Shown: in pieces, positions 15,125 through 23,060 of the stretch
How the letters are laid out: every line of letters begins with the position of its first letter
How positions within the stretch are numbered: position 1 is the first letter of the stretch
Assembly: GCA_963559135.1 (NCBI GenBank)
Contig: CAUWJP010000021.1
Location: 1 to 53,954, forward strand
Reading direction: 5' to 3'
Origin: Sellimonas sp963559135
Lineage (GTDB): Bacteria > Bacillota > Clostridia > Lachnospirales > Lachnospiraceae
Length of the DNA: 53,954 nt
The notes under the pieces: model-generated
Databases searched by the model: none
What the model was told of the DNA's origin: nothing
The model's input: only the letters and a program-made list of their open reading frames with translations
Program-made: the position numbers and the translations under genes

Positions 15125-15697
15125 ATGAAGAAAAGAATACAGTTTGGAAAAGAAAAAAAGCAGATTGATTATGACTTGATCCGCACTGTCGGAATCTGGT
15201 CCTTTAAGATTATTTTGATTTGCCTGCTTGCACTTGTCATTGTATTTTATTTTGGAAGACAGGTAAAGAATTCAGGCGATTCCATGCGCCCGGCAGTACA
15301 AGATGGTGATATCGTTCTTGTAAACAGGATGATCTATGACGCGAGCAAGCCAAAACGCGGTGATATTATCGTATTCAAGCCAAATGGCAACGAAAACGCC
15401 CGTTCCTATATCAAGCGGATTATCGGTCTTCCTGGGGAAACGGTGCAGATCAAGGATGGAGAAATTTATATTAACGGCGAGAAGCTGGAAGAAGAATATG
15501 AGACGACTGCCATTGAGGATGCCGGGACGGCTTCGGAGGAGATCACTCTGGATGGAGATGAATATTTTGTCCTGGGCGATAATCGCAGGAACAGTGAGGA
15601 TAGTAGGATGGCAGACATCGGGTATGTAAAGCGTTCCGAAATTGAGGGCAAAGCATGGTTTGTCCTTTCGACAAAAGGAAATTTTGGATTTATATAG
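15125..15697 (+). CDS. lepB: Signal peptidase I (first copy)
   Basis: 190 aa. One N-terminal membrane anchor (about 24-44), then the catalytic Ser53 in SGDSMRP and Lys97 in YIKRIIGLPGE, and the box E motif GDNRRNSEDSR. It cleaves Sec/Tat signal peptides on the outer face of the membrane. The ATG at 15125 has only a weak AGGT ahead; the frame opens to 15059 but would then include the terminator hairpin. A second copy follows after rbgA. Confidence 0.93.
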   Translation: MKKRIQFGKEKKQIDYDLIRTVGIWSFKIILICLLALVIVFYFGRQVKNSGDSMRPAVQDGDIVLVNRMIYDASKPKRGDIIVFKPNGNENARSYIKRIIGLPGETVQIKDGEIYINGEKLEEEYETTAIEDAGTASEEITLDGDEYFVLGDNRRNSEDSRMADIGYVKRSEIEGKAWFVLSTKGNFGFI

Positions 15698-15713
15698 ATA
15701 AAAGGAGGCACCT

Positions 15714-16565
15714 ATGCATTTTCAATGGTACCCTGGTCATATGACCAAAGCAAAAAGAATGATGCAGGAAAATATCAAACTGATTGACCTGATTATCGAG
15801 CTTGTGGATGCGAGAGTTCCGATCAGCAGCCGGAATCCGGATATCGACGAGCTTGGAAAACAGAAAGCAAGACTGATTCTTCTGAATAAGTCAGATCTGG
15901 CATCGGAAGAATGTAATGAAAAGTGGGAGCAGTATTTTAAGGATAAGGGATTTTCTGTTGTAAAGGTGAATTCCAGAAGCGGAGCCGGAATCAAATCTAT
16001 CAATGGCGTGATTCAGGAAGCCTGCAAAGAGAAAATCGAACGTGACAGAAGACGCGGTATCCTGAACAGACCGGTTCGTGCAATGGTAGTCGGCATTCCG
16101 AATGTAGGAAAGTCAACCTTTATCAACTCTCTGGCAGGAAAAGCCTGCACCAAGACGGGAAACAAGCCGGGGGTGACAAAGGGAAAACAGTGGATCAGGC
16201 TGAATAAGCAGGTGGAACTTCTGGACACACCTGGAATACTCTGGCCTAAATTTGAAGACCAGGAAGTCGGAATGAAGCTGGCTTTCATTGGATCAATCAA
16301 AGATGAGATTTTAAATACGGAGGAGCTTGCTGCAGAGCTGATCCGGCGTTTGCAGGGTAGATACCCGCATCTGACAGAAGAGCATTATGGAATAGATGAA
16401 AGCCAGGATCCGTATGAAACGCTACGTCTGATATCAGAAAAGAAACACTGCCTGACAAAGGGCGGGGAGCTTGATTTTGAGAAGGCTGCTGTATTATTTA
16501 TGGATGATTTCCGAAGCGGAAAGCTTGGAAGACTGACGCTGGAAGTTCCGGAGGATTACGAATAA
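15714..16565 (+). CDS. rbgA: Ribosome biogenesis GTPase RbgA (YlqF)
   Basis: 283 aa. The start MHFQWYPGHMTKAKRMM is typical. The GTPase motifs are circularly permuted: NKSD (G4) precedes GIPNVGKST (G1) and DTPGILWPK (G3). RbgA acts in late 50S assembly. Located between two signal peptidase genes; AAAGGAGG ribosome site. Confidence 0.96.
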   Translation: MHFQWYPGHMTKAKRMMQENIKLIDLIIELVDARVPISSRNPDIDELGKQKARLILLNKSDLASEECNEKWEQYFKDKGFSVVKVNSRSGAGIKSINGVIQEACKEKIERDRRRGILNRPVRAMVVGIPNVGKSTFINSLAGKACTKTGNKPGVTKGKQWIRLNKQVELLDTPGILWPKFEDQEVGMKLAFIGSIKDEILNTEELAAELIRRLQGRYPHLTEEHYGIDESQDPYETLRLISEKKHCLTKGGELDFEKAAVLFMDDFRSGKLGRLTLEVPEDYE

Positions 16566-16578
16566 GGGGAGACAGAAC

Positions 16579-17148
16579 ATGAAACAAGAGGATATAGAAG
16601 AAAAAGAGAAAAGTAAATCAACCGCACGGGAAGTGCTGGACTGGGTCATCTATATTGGTATAGTCCTGTTGCTTTCCTGGTTGATTGTTACATTTGTCGG
16701 AGTACGTACTGTGGTAGACGGTCAGTCTATGGAACCGACACTTCAAGACGGGAACAATCTGATTGTAGATAAGCTGTCATACCGTTTCCGTGATCCGAAG
16801 CGTTATGAAATCATTGTTTTCCCGTACAAATATGAAGAAAATACATATTATATCAAACGAATTATCGGCCTTCCGGGAGAGACAGTCCAGGTGAAAGACG
16901 GGGAAGTCTATATTGACGGAGAACTGCTTGGCGAAGATTATGGCGCTGAACCGATGGAAGATGCCGGAATTGCTGCAGAGCCGATTCAGCTTGGGGACGA
17001 CGAATATTTTGTCCTGGGCGATAACCGGAACCACAGCTCGGACAGCCGGGAGCCAAGTGTCGGAGTGCTAAAAAGGGAGGATCTGATCGGAAGAGCATGG
17101 ATCCGGATTTATCCATTTGATGAAATGGGGTTTGTTGTGCATGAGTAA
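16579..17148 (+). CDS. lepB: Signal peptidase I (second copy)
   Basis: 189 aa. Membrane anchor at about 20-42, catalytic Ser50 in DGQSMEPTL and Lys93 in YIKRIIGLPGE, box E GDNRNHSSDSRE. It is more canonical than the first copy (QSMEPT versus DSMRPA), so the two may differ in substrate preference. Ends with an eight-base overlap with rnhB (ATGAGTAA). Confidence 0.94.
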   Translation: MKQEDIEEKEKSKSTAREVLDWVIYIGIVLLLSWLIVTFVGVRTVVDGQSMEPTLQDGNNLIVDKLSYRFRDPKRYEIIVFPYKYEENTYYIKRIIGLPGETVQVKDGEVYIDGELLGEDYGAEPMEDAGIAAEPIQLGDDEYFVLGDNRNHSSDSREPSVGVLKREDLIGRAWIRIYPFDEMGFVVHE

Positions 17149-17899
17149 AACAATCAAAGAAATAAAAGAAGAGTTCGGCCGTACCCCTATGGAGAGCTGG
17201 AACGTGCTGTATTCCGAATATGAGGGTGATCCCCGTACCGGTGTTCAGAAACTGATCCTCTCTTTTCAGAAGCAGGAGGAGGCCAGAAAGCAGGAACTGA
17301 TACGTCTGGAGGAAATGTGCCGTTACGAAAAGAAATATCAGTCCTATGACTGTATCTGCGGAATTGACGAAGTAGGGAGAGGGCCGCTGGCAGGCCCGGT
17401 CGTCGCGGCGGCAGTGGTTCTGCCGAAGGACTGCCGAATCCTCTATATCAATGATTCCAAAAAGCTTTCGGCAAAAAAACGGGAAGAGCTTTATGATGAG
17501 ATTATGGAGAAGGCAGTCGGCGTTGGAATCGGAATGGCAGGGCCACAGAGAATTGATGAGATTAATATTCTGCAGGCGACTTACGAGGCAATGCGGGAAG
17601 CAGTGAGCAAGCTTCCAATCCAGCCGGCTCTGCTGTTAAATGATGCAGTCACGATTCCGGATATTCTGATTCCTCAGGTCCCGATCATCAAGGGAGATGC
17701 AAAAAGCATTTCCATCGCCAGTGCCAGCGTCATTGCAAAAGTAACGAGGGATCGGCTGATGATGGAATATGATAAGGTACTTCCGGAATATGGATTTGCG
17801 TCCAACAAAGGCTATGGATCTAAAGAGCACATCGAAGCACTGAAAACATACGGGCCTTCCCCGATCCACAGAAGCACATTTATTACACATTTTGTATAG
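17141..17899 (+). CDS. rnhB: Ribonuclease HII
   Basis: 252 aa. The catalytic region has GIDEVGRGPLAGPVV (Asp76, Glu77) and the later Asp residues in NDSKKLS and the MEYDKVLPEYGF region, plus the C-terminal HRSTF. An N-terminal extension of about 70 residues is common in Firmicutes RNase HII. It removes RNA from RNA-DNA hybrids and misincorporated ribonucleotides. The start overlaps the upstream stop. Confidence 0.96.
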   Translation: MSKTIKEIKEEFGRTPMESWNVLYSEYEGDPRTGVQKLILSFQKQEEARKQELIRLEEMCRYEKKYQSYDCICGIDEVGRGPLAGPVVAAAVVLPKDCRILYINDSKKLSAKKREELYDEIMEKAVGVGIGMAGPQRIDEINILQATYEAMREAVSKLPIQPALLLNDAVTIPDILIPQVPIIKGDAKSISIASASVIAKVTRDRLMMEYDKVLPEYGFASNKGYGSKEHIEALKTYGPSPIHRSTFITHFV

Positions 17900-17912
17900 A
17901 GGGGAATGCCGG

Positions 17913-18263
17913 ATGAATCAGAAAGAAAAGGGATACGCCGCGGAAAGTCTTGCCGTCTCCTATCTGGAGAAGAAAGGGTTGCAGATTCTGGAACGGAATT
18001 TTCGCTGCCGTTCAGGGGAGATTGATCTGATTGCCAGGGACGGGGACTGTATTGTTTTTGCAGAGGTCAAATACAGAAGTAGTACATCTCTTGGACAGCC
18101 GGAAGAAGCGGTTGACCTTCGAAAGCAACGACGGATCTGCAGAGTTGCTCTTTATTATCTTGCTACTCATGGCCTTTTAGAGAGTCCGGTCCGTTTTGAT
18201 GTGATTGCCGTCCTTGGAGGGAAAATCACACACTTTGAACACGCATTTGAATTTCAGGAATAA
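17913..18263 (+). CDS. YraN family protein (UPF0102, putative endonuclease fold)
   Basis: 116 aa. GYAAESLAVSYLEKKG, then RSGEIDLIARDGDCIVFAEVKYR, gives the Glu-x(n)-Asp-Glu-V-K pattern of the restriction-endonuclease-like fold. Its cellular role is not established. The start at 17913 has AGAGGGG upstream. Its position after rnhB is the conserved one. Confidence 0.9.
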   Translation: MNQKEKGYAAESLAVSYLEKKGLQILERNFRCRSGEIDLIARDGDCIVFAEVKYRSSTSLGQPEEAVDLRKQRRICRVALYYLATHGLLESPVRFDVIAVLGGKITHFEHAFEFQE

Positions 18264-18276
18264 AAGGTAAAAGATT

Positions 18277-19167
18277 ATGAAAACATGGAAAACAACAAAT
18301 AATCAGAATGATATTGTATGCCGAACCGGAGCAGGAAACGTCCCGTATCTGTCGTTCCCGCTTCTTGAGCAAAGTGGTCTGGTACATCATGGATTTTCTA
18401 CCCGCATTGGCGGAGTGAGTACCGGAATCTACGAAAGCATGAACTTAAGTTTCTCGAGGGGCGATGAAGATGAAGCTGTCCGGGAGAATTTTGAACGGTT
18501 CGGCGCTGCAATCGGCGTTCGGACTTCTGATATGGTCTTTTCTAAGCAGACACATACATCCAATGTCCGCATTGTCACAGAGGAGGACCGTGGAAAAGGA
18601 ATCATCTGTCCGGTGGATTACGATAATGTCGACGGTCTGGTCACAGATATACCGGGACTCTGCCTTGTAACATTTTACGCAGACTGTGTGCCGTTGTTTT
18701 TTCTGGATCCGGTAAACAAGGTGATTGGCCTGTCCCATTCTGGATGGCGTGGGACTGTAACAAAAATCGGTCTTGAAACAGTGAAGAAAATGCAGGAAGT
18801 TTATGGTAGCCGTCCTGAGGAGATCCTGGCATGCATCGGTCCATCTATTTGTCAATCCTGCTATGAAGTGAGCAGTGATGTCATTGCTGCGTTTCGGGAG
18901 GCTTTTTCTTCAGAACTTTGGGAGACGCTGTTCTACGAAAAACCGAACGGAAAATATCAGTTGAACCTCTGGAAGGCAAACGAGGCAGTATTTACCGAAT
19001 CAGGCATTCTGCCGGAGCATATTGCAGTGACAAATATCTGTACGAACTGTAACCCGAAACTTTTATATTCACACAGGGCATCCGGCGGCAAACGTGGAAG
19101 TCTTGCTGCATTTCTTGCTCTGAAAGAAACTCAGGAGGAAGGGAGATCATCATGTATACACTTCTGA
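18277..19167 (+). CDS. pgeF: PgeF/YfiH family protein (peptidoglycan editing factor, multicopper-oxidase-like fold)
   Basis: 296 aa. Signature segments are HGFSTRIGGVSTG, KQTHTSNV, FYADCVPLFFLDP, GLSHSGWRGT and IGPSICQSCYEV, giving the His-Cys-His zinc site of the family. Members have been described both as purine nucleoside phosphorylases/adenosine deaminases and as correcting L-Ser misincorporation in peptidoglycan precursors, so the exact substrate is open. The stop overlaps the next gene start by 16 bases. Confidence 0.92.
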   Translation: MKTWKTTNNQNDIVCRTGAGNVPYLSFPLLEQSGLVHHGFSTRIGGVSTGIYESMNLSFSRGDEDEAVRENFERFGAAIGVRTSDMVFSKQTHTSNVRIVTEEDRGKGIICPVDYDNVDGLVTDIPGLCLVTFYADCVPLFFLDPVNKVIGLSHSGWRGTVTKIGLETVKKMQEVYGSRPEEILACIGPSICQSCYEVSSDVIAAFREAFSSELWETLFYEKPNGKYQLNLWKANEAVFTESGILPEHIAVTNICTNCNPKLLYSHRASGGKRGSLAAFLALKETQEEGRSSCIHF

Positions 19168-20054
19168 CAGAAAATGTAACAGAGTCGGTAACAGAAAATA
19201 TTCAGCAGGAAGTCGAAACTCAGACAGGCTTTGCTGTCAATTTTCTGAATGAAAATCTACCAAAGGCGATTGATTTTGGAATCGGAGTGATCTTTGCGTT
19301 GATCATTTTTGCAATTGGCAGAGTGTTGATCAACTGGGCGAGAAAAATTGTCCGTGCCTCAATCGAACGGTCCAATGCAGATAAAGGGGTCGAACAGTTT
19401 GTGGATTCCTGTCTGAAGGCAGGATTGTATGCAATCCTGATCTTGACCATCGTCGTGCGTTTCGGAGTTGATACTTCTTCAGTAGCAGCACTTCTTGCTT
19501 CTGGAGGTGTGGCCATCGGTCTTGCATTGCAGGGAAGCTTGTCAAACTTTGCAGGAGGGGTACTGATTCTTCTTCTGAGGCCGTTCACGGTAGGAGACTA
19601 TATTATCGAGCATACGGATAATCTGGAAGGAACCGTTAAAGAGATTCAGATTTTCTACACAAAGCTTTCCACCGTTGACAATAAGACAATCGTAATTCCG
19701 AACGGAACCCTTTCCAATAACAGTCTGACCAATGTGACTGCTATGGATCTCAGGCGTCTGGATTTCTATGTCAGAATCGGATACGACGAGGATCTGAAAC
19801 TTACACAGAAGATTATCCGGGATGTGCTGGAGCAAGAGTCGGAAGTAATCAAGGATAAAGAACATACGGTTTTTGTAGATGATCTGGCAGAAAGCTATGT
19901 AACGCTTTGTGTAAGACTCTGGCTGAAATCGGATGTATACTGGGATATTCGTGCTCATATCATGGAAAAGACGAAACTTGCACTGGACGAAGCGGGAATC
20001 CGTTTTGCAGGACAGAAGATGGAAATTGTCATGAAAGAAGGAGAGAATCATTAA
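19152..20054 (+). CDS. MscS family mechanosensitive channel
   Basis: 300 aa, small MscS type. Membrane segments at about 39-58, 86-104 and the pore helix SVAALLASGGVAIGLALQGSLSNFAGGVLIL (given as residues about 110-140). Then come the beta domain with FTVGDYI, and VIPNGTLSNNSLTN. It should open under hypo-osmotic stress. The N-terminal 30 residues are acidic. The ATG has a strong GGAGGAAGGGAG site inside the pgeF gene. Confidence 0.93.
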   Translation: MYTLLTENVTESVTENIQQEVETQTGFAVNFLNENLPKAIDFGIGVIFALIIFAIGRVLINWARKIVRASIERSNADKGVEQFVDSCLKAGLYAILILTIVVRFGVDTSSVAALLASGGVAIGLALQGSLSNFAGGVLILLLRPFTVGDYIIEHTDNLEGTVKEIQIFYTKLSTVDNKTIVIPNGTLSNNSLTNVTAMDLRRLDFYVRIGYDEDLKLTQKIIRDVLEQESEVIKDKEHTVFVDDLAESYVTLCVRLWLKSDVYWDIRAHIMEKTKLALDEAGIRFAGQKMEIVMKEGENH

Positions 20055-20109
20055 AAAAAGCGGCAGAACAGCATCGCATAGATCATGGCGGATGCATCTG
20101 CCGTTTTTC
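20053..20109. terminator. Bidirectional intrinsic terminator
   Basis: CGGCAGA (20061-20067) pairs with TCTGCCG (20097-20103), with an inner GCATC/GATGC stem and A and T tracts on the two sides, between convergent mscS and yfcE. Confidence 0.75.
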
Positions 20110-20652
20110 TTACAGGGAATAGGTCTGGTATTCCACTCCTTCCAACGTTTTCCAATGAAAAGTACCGTCTTCAAGAATCAGATAGCTGTGATAGCTGTCC
20201 TCTTTTGGAAGAGAAATGGATCCTGGATTCAGATAAGTAAAGGTCTCTGTCTTCGTGCATGCAGGTACATGAGTATGTCCATGTAGCAAGATGTCGCCTT
20301 TCTGAAGCAGAGGCGGTGTCTGCAGATTATATTGATGTCCGTGAGTGACAAAAATCATCTGGTTCTTCTCGGAAAGCAGACAGTAATCTGCTAAAATCGG
20401 GAAGTTCAGAACCATCTGATCGACTTCGCTGTCACAGTTGCCGCGTACACAGAAGATGCGTGAGGCAAGAGGATTGAGCATTTCAATCACCTTTTTCGGA
20501 TCGTATTCCACCGGAAGATCGTTGCGCGGGCCGTGATAAAGGATGTCTCCAAGGAGAATCAGACGGTCAGCGGATTCGTTTTCAAATGCTTCCAGCATTT
20601 TCTTACAGTAAAAAGCAGAGCCGTGAATATCGGATGCAATAAAATATTTCAT
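20110..20652 (-). CDS. yfcE: YfcE/MJ0936 family metallophosphodiesterase
   Basis: 180 aa. Calcineurin-like motifs in order: DIHGS, LLGDILYHGPRN, VRGNCDSE, VTHGHQYN and HGHTHVP, providing two metal sites. Cytoplasmic Mn-dependent phosphodiesterase on unknown nucleotides. Start supported by AAAGGAGG nine bases away. Confidence 0.93.
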   Translation of the reverse strand: MKYFIASDIHGSAFYCKKMLEAFENESADRLILLGDILYHGPRNDLPVEYDPKKVIEMLNPLASRIFCVRGNCDSEVDQMVLNFPILADYCLLSEKNQMIFVTHGHQYNLQTPPLLQKGDILLHGHTHVPACTKTETFTYLNPGSISLPKEDSYHSYLILEDGTFHWKTLEGVEYQTYSL

Positions 20653-20676
20653 AATGATATTCCTCCTTTTTCAAAG

Positions 20677-20705
20677 AGTGTATCACAGTCTAAAAAAATA
20701 CTCAA
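20677..20705 (-). promoter_or_regulatory. Promoter for yfcE
   Basis: Minus strand TTGAGT (20705-20700), 17-base spacer, TACACT (20682-20677) with TGA before it. Confidence 0.55.
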
Positions 20706-20723
20706 GATCTGCTCACTCGTGAT

Positions 20724-20753
20724 TTGACAGAAAAAGGGTTAATCCGATATAAT
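20724..20753 (+). promoter_or_regulatory. Near-consensus sigma-A promoter for rsmD
   Basis: TTGACA (20724-20729) and TATAAT (20748-20753), both exact consensus, spacer 18. Confidence 0.75.
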
Positions 20754-20802
20754 AAATGGCAGAATTATGTTGCCTTTTCGGGCAGGAGAAAGGAATAAAA
20801 GA

Positions 20803-21354
20803 ATGCGTGTAATAGCAGGTAGTGCAAAACGATTGCAGTTAAAAACGATAGAAGGGCTTGGCACCAGGCCTACAACGGACCGGATCAAGGAGACGTTGTT
20901 TAATATGATTTCTCCGGAGCTTGCCGACTCCCGGTTTCTGGATCTGTTCAGCGGAAGCGGAGCCATCGGAATTGAAGCCTTAAGCCGTGGTGCAAAGGCT
21001 GCCTATTTTGTAGAAAACAATCAAAAGGCGGCAGCCTGTATCCGGGAGAATCTGAAACATACCAGGCTGGAAGATAGGGCAGTCCTGATGAAAACGGATG
21101 TGCTCAGCGCCCTGAAAAGACTGGAGGGGGATGTGCCGTTTGATTTTATCTTCATGGATCCACCTTATCATGCGGGAGCGGAGTACGAAGTGTTTGCGTA
21201 TTTGAAGAACTCCTCTCTTGTAAGCGCGGATACCTTGATCATTCTGGAGGCGTCTTTGGACACGGATTTTGGTTATCTCGATGAGATGGGATACGAGATT
21301 ATAAAAGAAAAAAAATATAAAACAAACAGGCATATTTTTGTCGAAAGACATTGA
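20803..21354 (+). CDS. rsmD: 16S rRNA (guanine-N2-966) methyltransferase RsmD
   Basis: 183 aa. MRVIAGSAKRLQL, RPTTDRIKETLFNM, DLFSGSGAIGIEALSRGA (SAM-binding) and FMDPPYHAG (catalytic) identify RsmD. The start at 20803 follows AGGAGAAAGGA. In many Firmicutes coaD follows directly; here it does not. Confidence 0.94.
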   Translation: MRVIAGSAKRLQLKTIEGLGTRPTTDRIKETLFNMISPELADSRFLDLFSGSGAIGIEALSRGAKAAYFVENNQKAAACIRENLKHTRLEDRAVLMKTDVLSALKRLEGDVPFDFIFMDPPYHAGAEYEVFAYLKNSSLVSADTLIILEASLDTDFGYLDEMGYEIIKEKKYKTNRHIFVERH

Positions 21355-21379
21355 GTTCTTCCGTGGAACGTGATAGAAT
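21351..21379 (+). promoter_or_regulatory. Promoter for the coiled-coil protein gene
   Basis: TTGAGT (21351-21356, overlapping the rsmD stop), 17-base spacer, TAGAAT (21374-21379) with TGA before it (extended -10). Confidence 0.55.
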
Positions 21380-21427
21380 AACAAAGTAAATGACAGGATT
21401 TGTCGAAGTAAGAAGGAGAGTGTAACT

Positions 21428-22009
21428 ATGAGCAGCCGAATTGAGCAGATTATTGATGAAATTGAGGAATACATAGATAATTGTAAGTTCCAGCCATTAT
21501 CCACGACAAAGATTATCGTGAACAAAGATCAGATCGATGAGTTGTTAAGAGAACTTAGAATGAAGACACCGGAAGAGATCAAGCGTTATCAGAAGATCAT
21601 CGATAATAAAGACGCGATCCTTGCAGATGCACAGACAAAGGCAGATACGATGATTCAGGAAGCTAAAGCAAAGACAGACGAGCTTGTAAGCGATCATGAA
21701 ATCATGCAGCAGGCATATGCACAGGCAAATGAGATCGTAGCGGCTGCTACGGAGCAGGCACAGGAGATTCTTGACAGTGCGACTGAGGATGCAAACCAGC
21801 TCCGCATGGGCGCTATGGGATACGCAGATGATCTGATGGCAAAAGTAGAAAACATGATCGGACATGCACTGGATGACTATACGACCAAGTATGACAGCCT
21901 TGTTAATTCCCTTCAGGAATCCTACGATATGGTACGCAATGACCGTGAGGAACTCCGGATTCAGGATGAAACAGAAGCAGAGTTCGCTCAGGCTATGGAT
22001 GAGGAATAA
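21428..22009 (+). CDS. Coiled-coil protein, DivIVA/ATP-synthase-B-like
   Basis: 193 aa, almost entirely helical. Residues 1-50 are a compact region with a conserved-looking MSSRIEQIIDEIEEYID start. From about 55 to 190 there is Ala/Glu/Gln/Lys-rich coiled coil with heptad pattern (ADAQTKADTMIQEAKAKTDE). Homologues are often labelled 'vacuolar H+-ATPase subunit H-like', but a role in an ATPase is not supported by the context. It lies between rsmD and ylbJ, a common neighbourhood in Lachnospiraceae. A structural or division-related role is inference. Confidence 0.75.
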   Translation: MSSRIEQIIDEIEEYIDNCKFQPLSTTKIIVNKDQIDELLRELRMKTPEEIKRYQKIIDNKDAILADAQTKADTMIQEAKAKTDELVSDHEIMQQAYAQANEIVAAATEQAQEILDSATEDANQLRMGAMGYADDLMAKVENMIGHALDDYTTKYDSLVNSLQESYDMVRNDREELRIQDETEAEFAQAMDEE

Positions 22010-22015
22010 TAACAG

Positions 22016-22945
22016 TTACAGTATTTGAATATAGAGATACGCCATGAGACTGGCTGCCATACCGGCAGCCAGTTTTTCTACTATGTATGGAATGATTTTC
22101 AGACCGCTTTCATTTAGCATTCCGTTTGTCTGAGCCGCGGCGCAAAGGCCTCCAAATGCGCAAAGTCCCATGATACAGGCATAGCGGAGCGAAAAATGAA
22201 GAGGAAGTGATTCCAGCATCACTACTCCGTTTGTGATTTCCAGAAACGGAAGTAACAGCCTGCCTGGAAGAGTCCCTGCAAAGGGAAGATTTAGCGCAAG
22301 TTCGAGAAAGACGGAAAACACAATAATATATCCTCCGATCTTGGTAATCGTTTCAAAACCATCCATAATAGACAAATCAAGCATATCCATGGAGAACCGC
22401 CCGTTTTCCCGGTTAACAGACACCGGAAGCGGGCGTGTTTCTTTTTTTAAATAGATTCTTCGGCAAACAAAGCTCTGCAGTACAGGAACGAGAAGAAAAA
22501 TAGCCATGGACCCAAAGACAAGGGAAGGATCCCCGATGGTTTGGCATACTACAAAACCAGCCATAAAACCGGGACTGGTATTGTTACAGAAAGAGAGGAG
22601 ATATGCTCCTTCGCCGGACGAAATCTGTCTGTTCCGCACCAGATCCGACGTGACCTTCGCTCCCATGGGATAACCGCAAAAAAAACCAGTAAGAACCGCA
22701 AAACAGCCGTTGGGGCTAACAGAAAAAAGAGGGCCAAAAACCGGATAAACAAGACGTGAAACATGCCGGATCAGATTAGTCTTCAGCATGATATTGACAA
22801 TAATCAGAAAGGGAAGCAGCGTCGGTAGCACCGTCTCAAACCAAAGCAGTAGTCCGTTTCTGGCACCCTGAAACACATCTTTCGGAAACACCAGCATGAT
22901 GACAAAGAGAAAAATCGTGAAAATAACAAAAAAATAACGTTTCAA
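22016..22945 (-). CDS. ylbJ: YlbJ-like sporulation integral membrane protein (Gate/nucleoside-recognition domain)
   Basis: 309 aa with about eight hydrophobic segments. Conserved stretches PTLLPFLIIVNIM, GFFCGYPMGAKV and LLSFCNNTSPGFM match the YlbJ/SpoVV family, which Bacillus needs for dipicolinate transport into the forespore. The TTG at 22945 is chosen because AAAGGA lies six bases upstream; the frame extends to 23008 with no ribosome site. Shorter than Bacillus YlbJ (about 400 aa). Confidence 0.75.
   Translation of the reverse strand: MKRYFFVIFTIFLFVIMLVFPKDVFQGARNGLLLWFETVLPTLLPFLIIVNIMLKTNLIRHVSRLVYPVFGPLFSVSPNGCFAVLTGFFCGYPMGAKVTSDLVRNRQISSGEGAYLLSFCNNTSPGFMAGFVVCQTIGDPSLVFGSMAIFLLVPVLQSFVCRRIYLKKETRPLPVSVNRENGRFSMDMLDLSIMDGFETITKIGGYIIVFSVFLELALNLPFAGTLPGRLLLPFLEITNGVVMLESLPLHFSLRYACIMGLCAFGGLCAAAQTNGMLNESGLKIIPYIVEKLAAGMAASLMAYLYIQIL
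22049..22077 (+). terminator. Plus-strand intrinsic terminator embedded in the ylbJ 3' coding end
   Basis: ACTGGCTGCC (22049-22058) pairs perfectly with GGCAGCCAGT (22064-22073), loop ATACC, followed by TTTTT on the plus strand. It should terminate the coiled-coil gene transcript 40 bases after its stop, inside the convergent ylbJ reading frame. Confidence 0.75.
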
Positions 22946-23010
22946 TACTATTCCTTTGGTAAAAATAGTCAATAAATTGTATGAAAAATATGGTGATTTT
23001 AGAAGCACTG

Positions 23011-23019
23011 TGCTATAAT
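23011..23019 (+). promoter_or_regulatory. Extended -10 promoter for the pepD-like gene
   Basis: TGCTATAAT is an exact TGn-TATAAT box, 41 bases before the ATG. The -35 region is poor. Confidence 0.6.
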
Positions 23020-23060
23020 AAATTCAGATTTGGTAAAAAACGAGAGAAAGGGAGATAACA

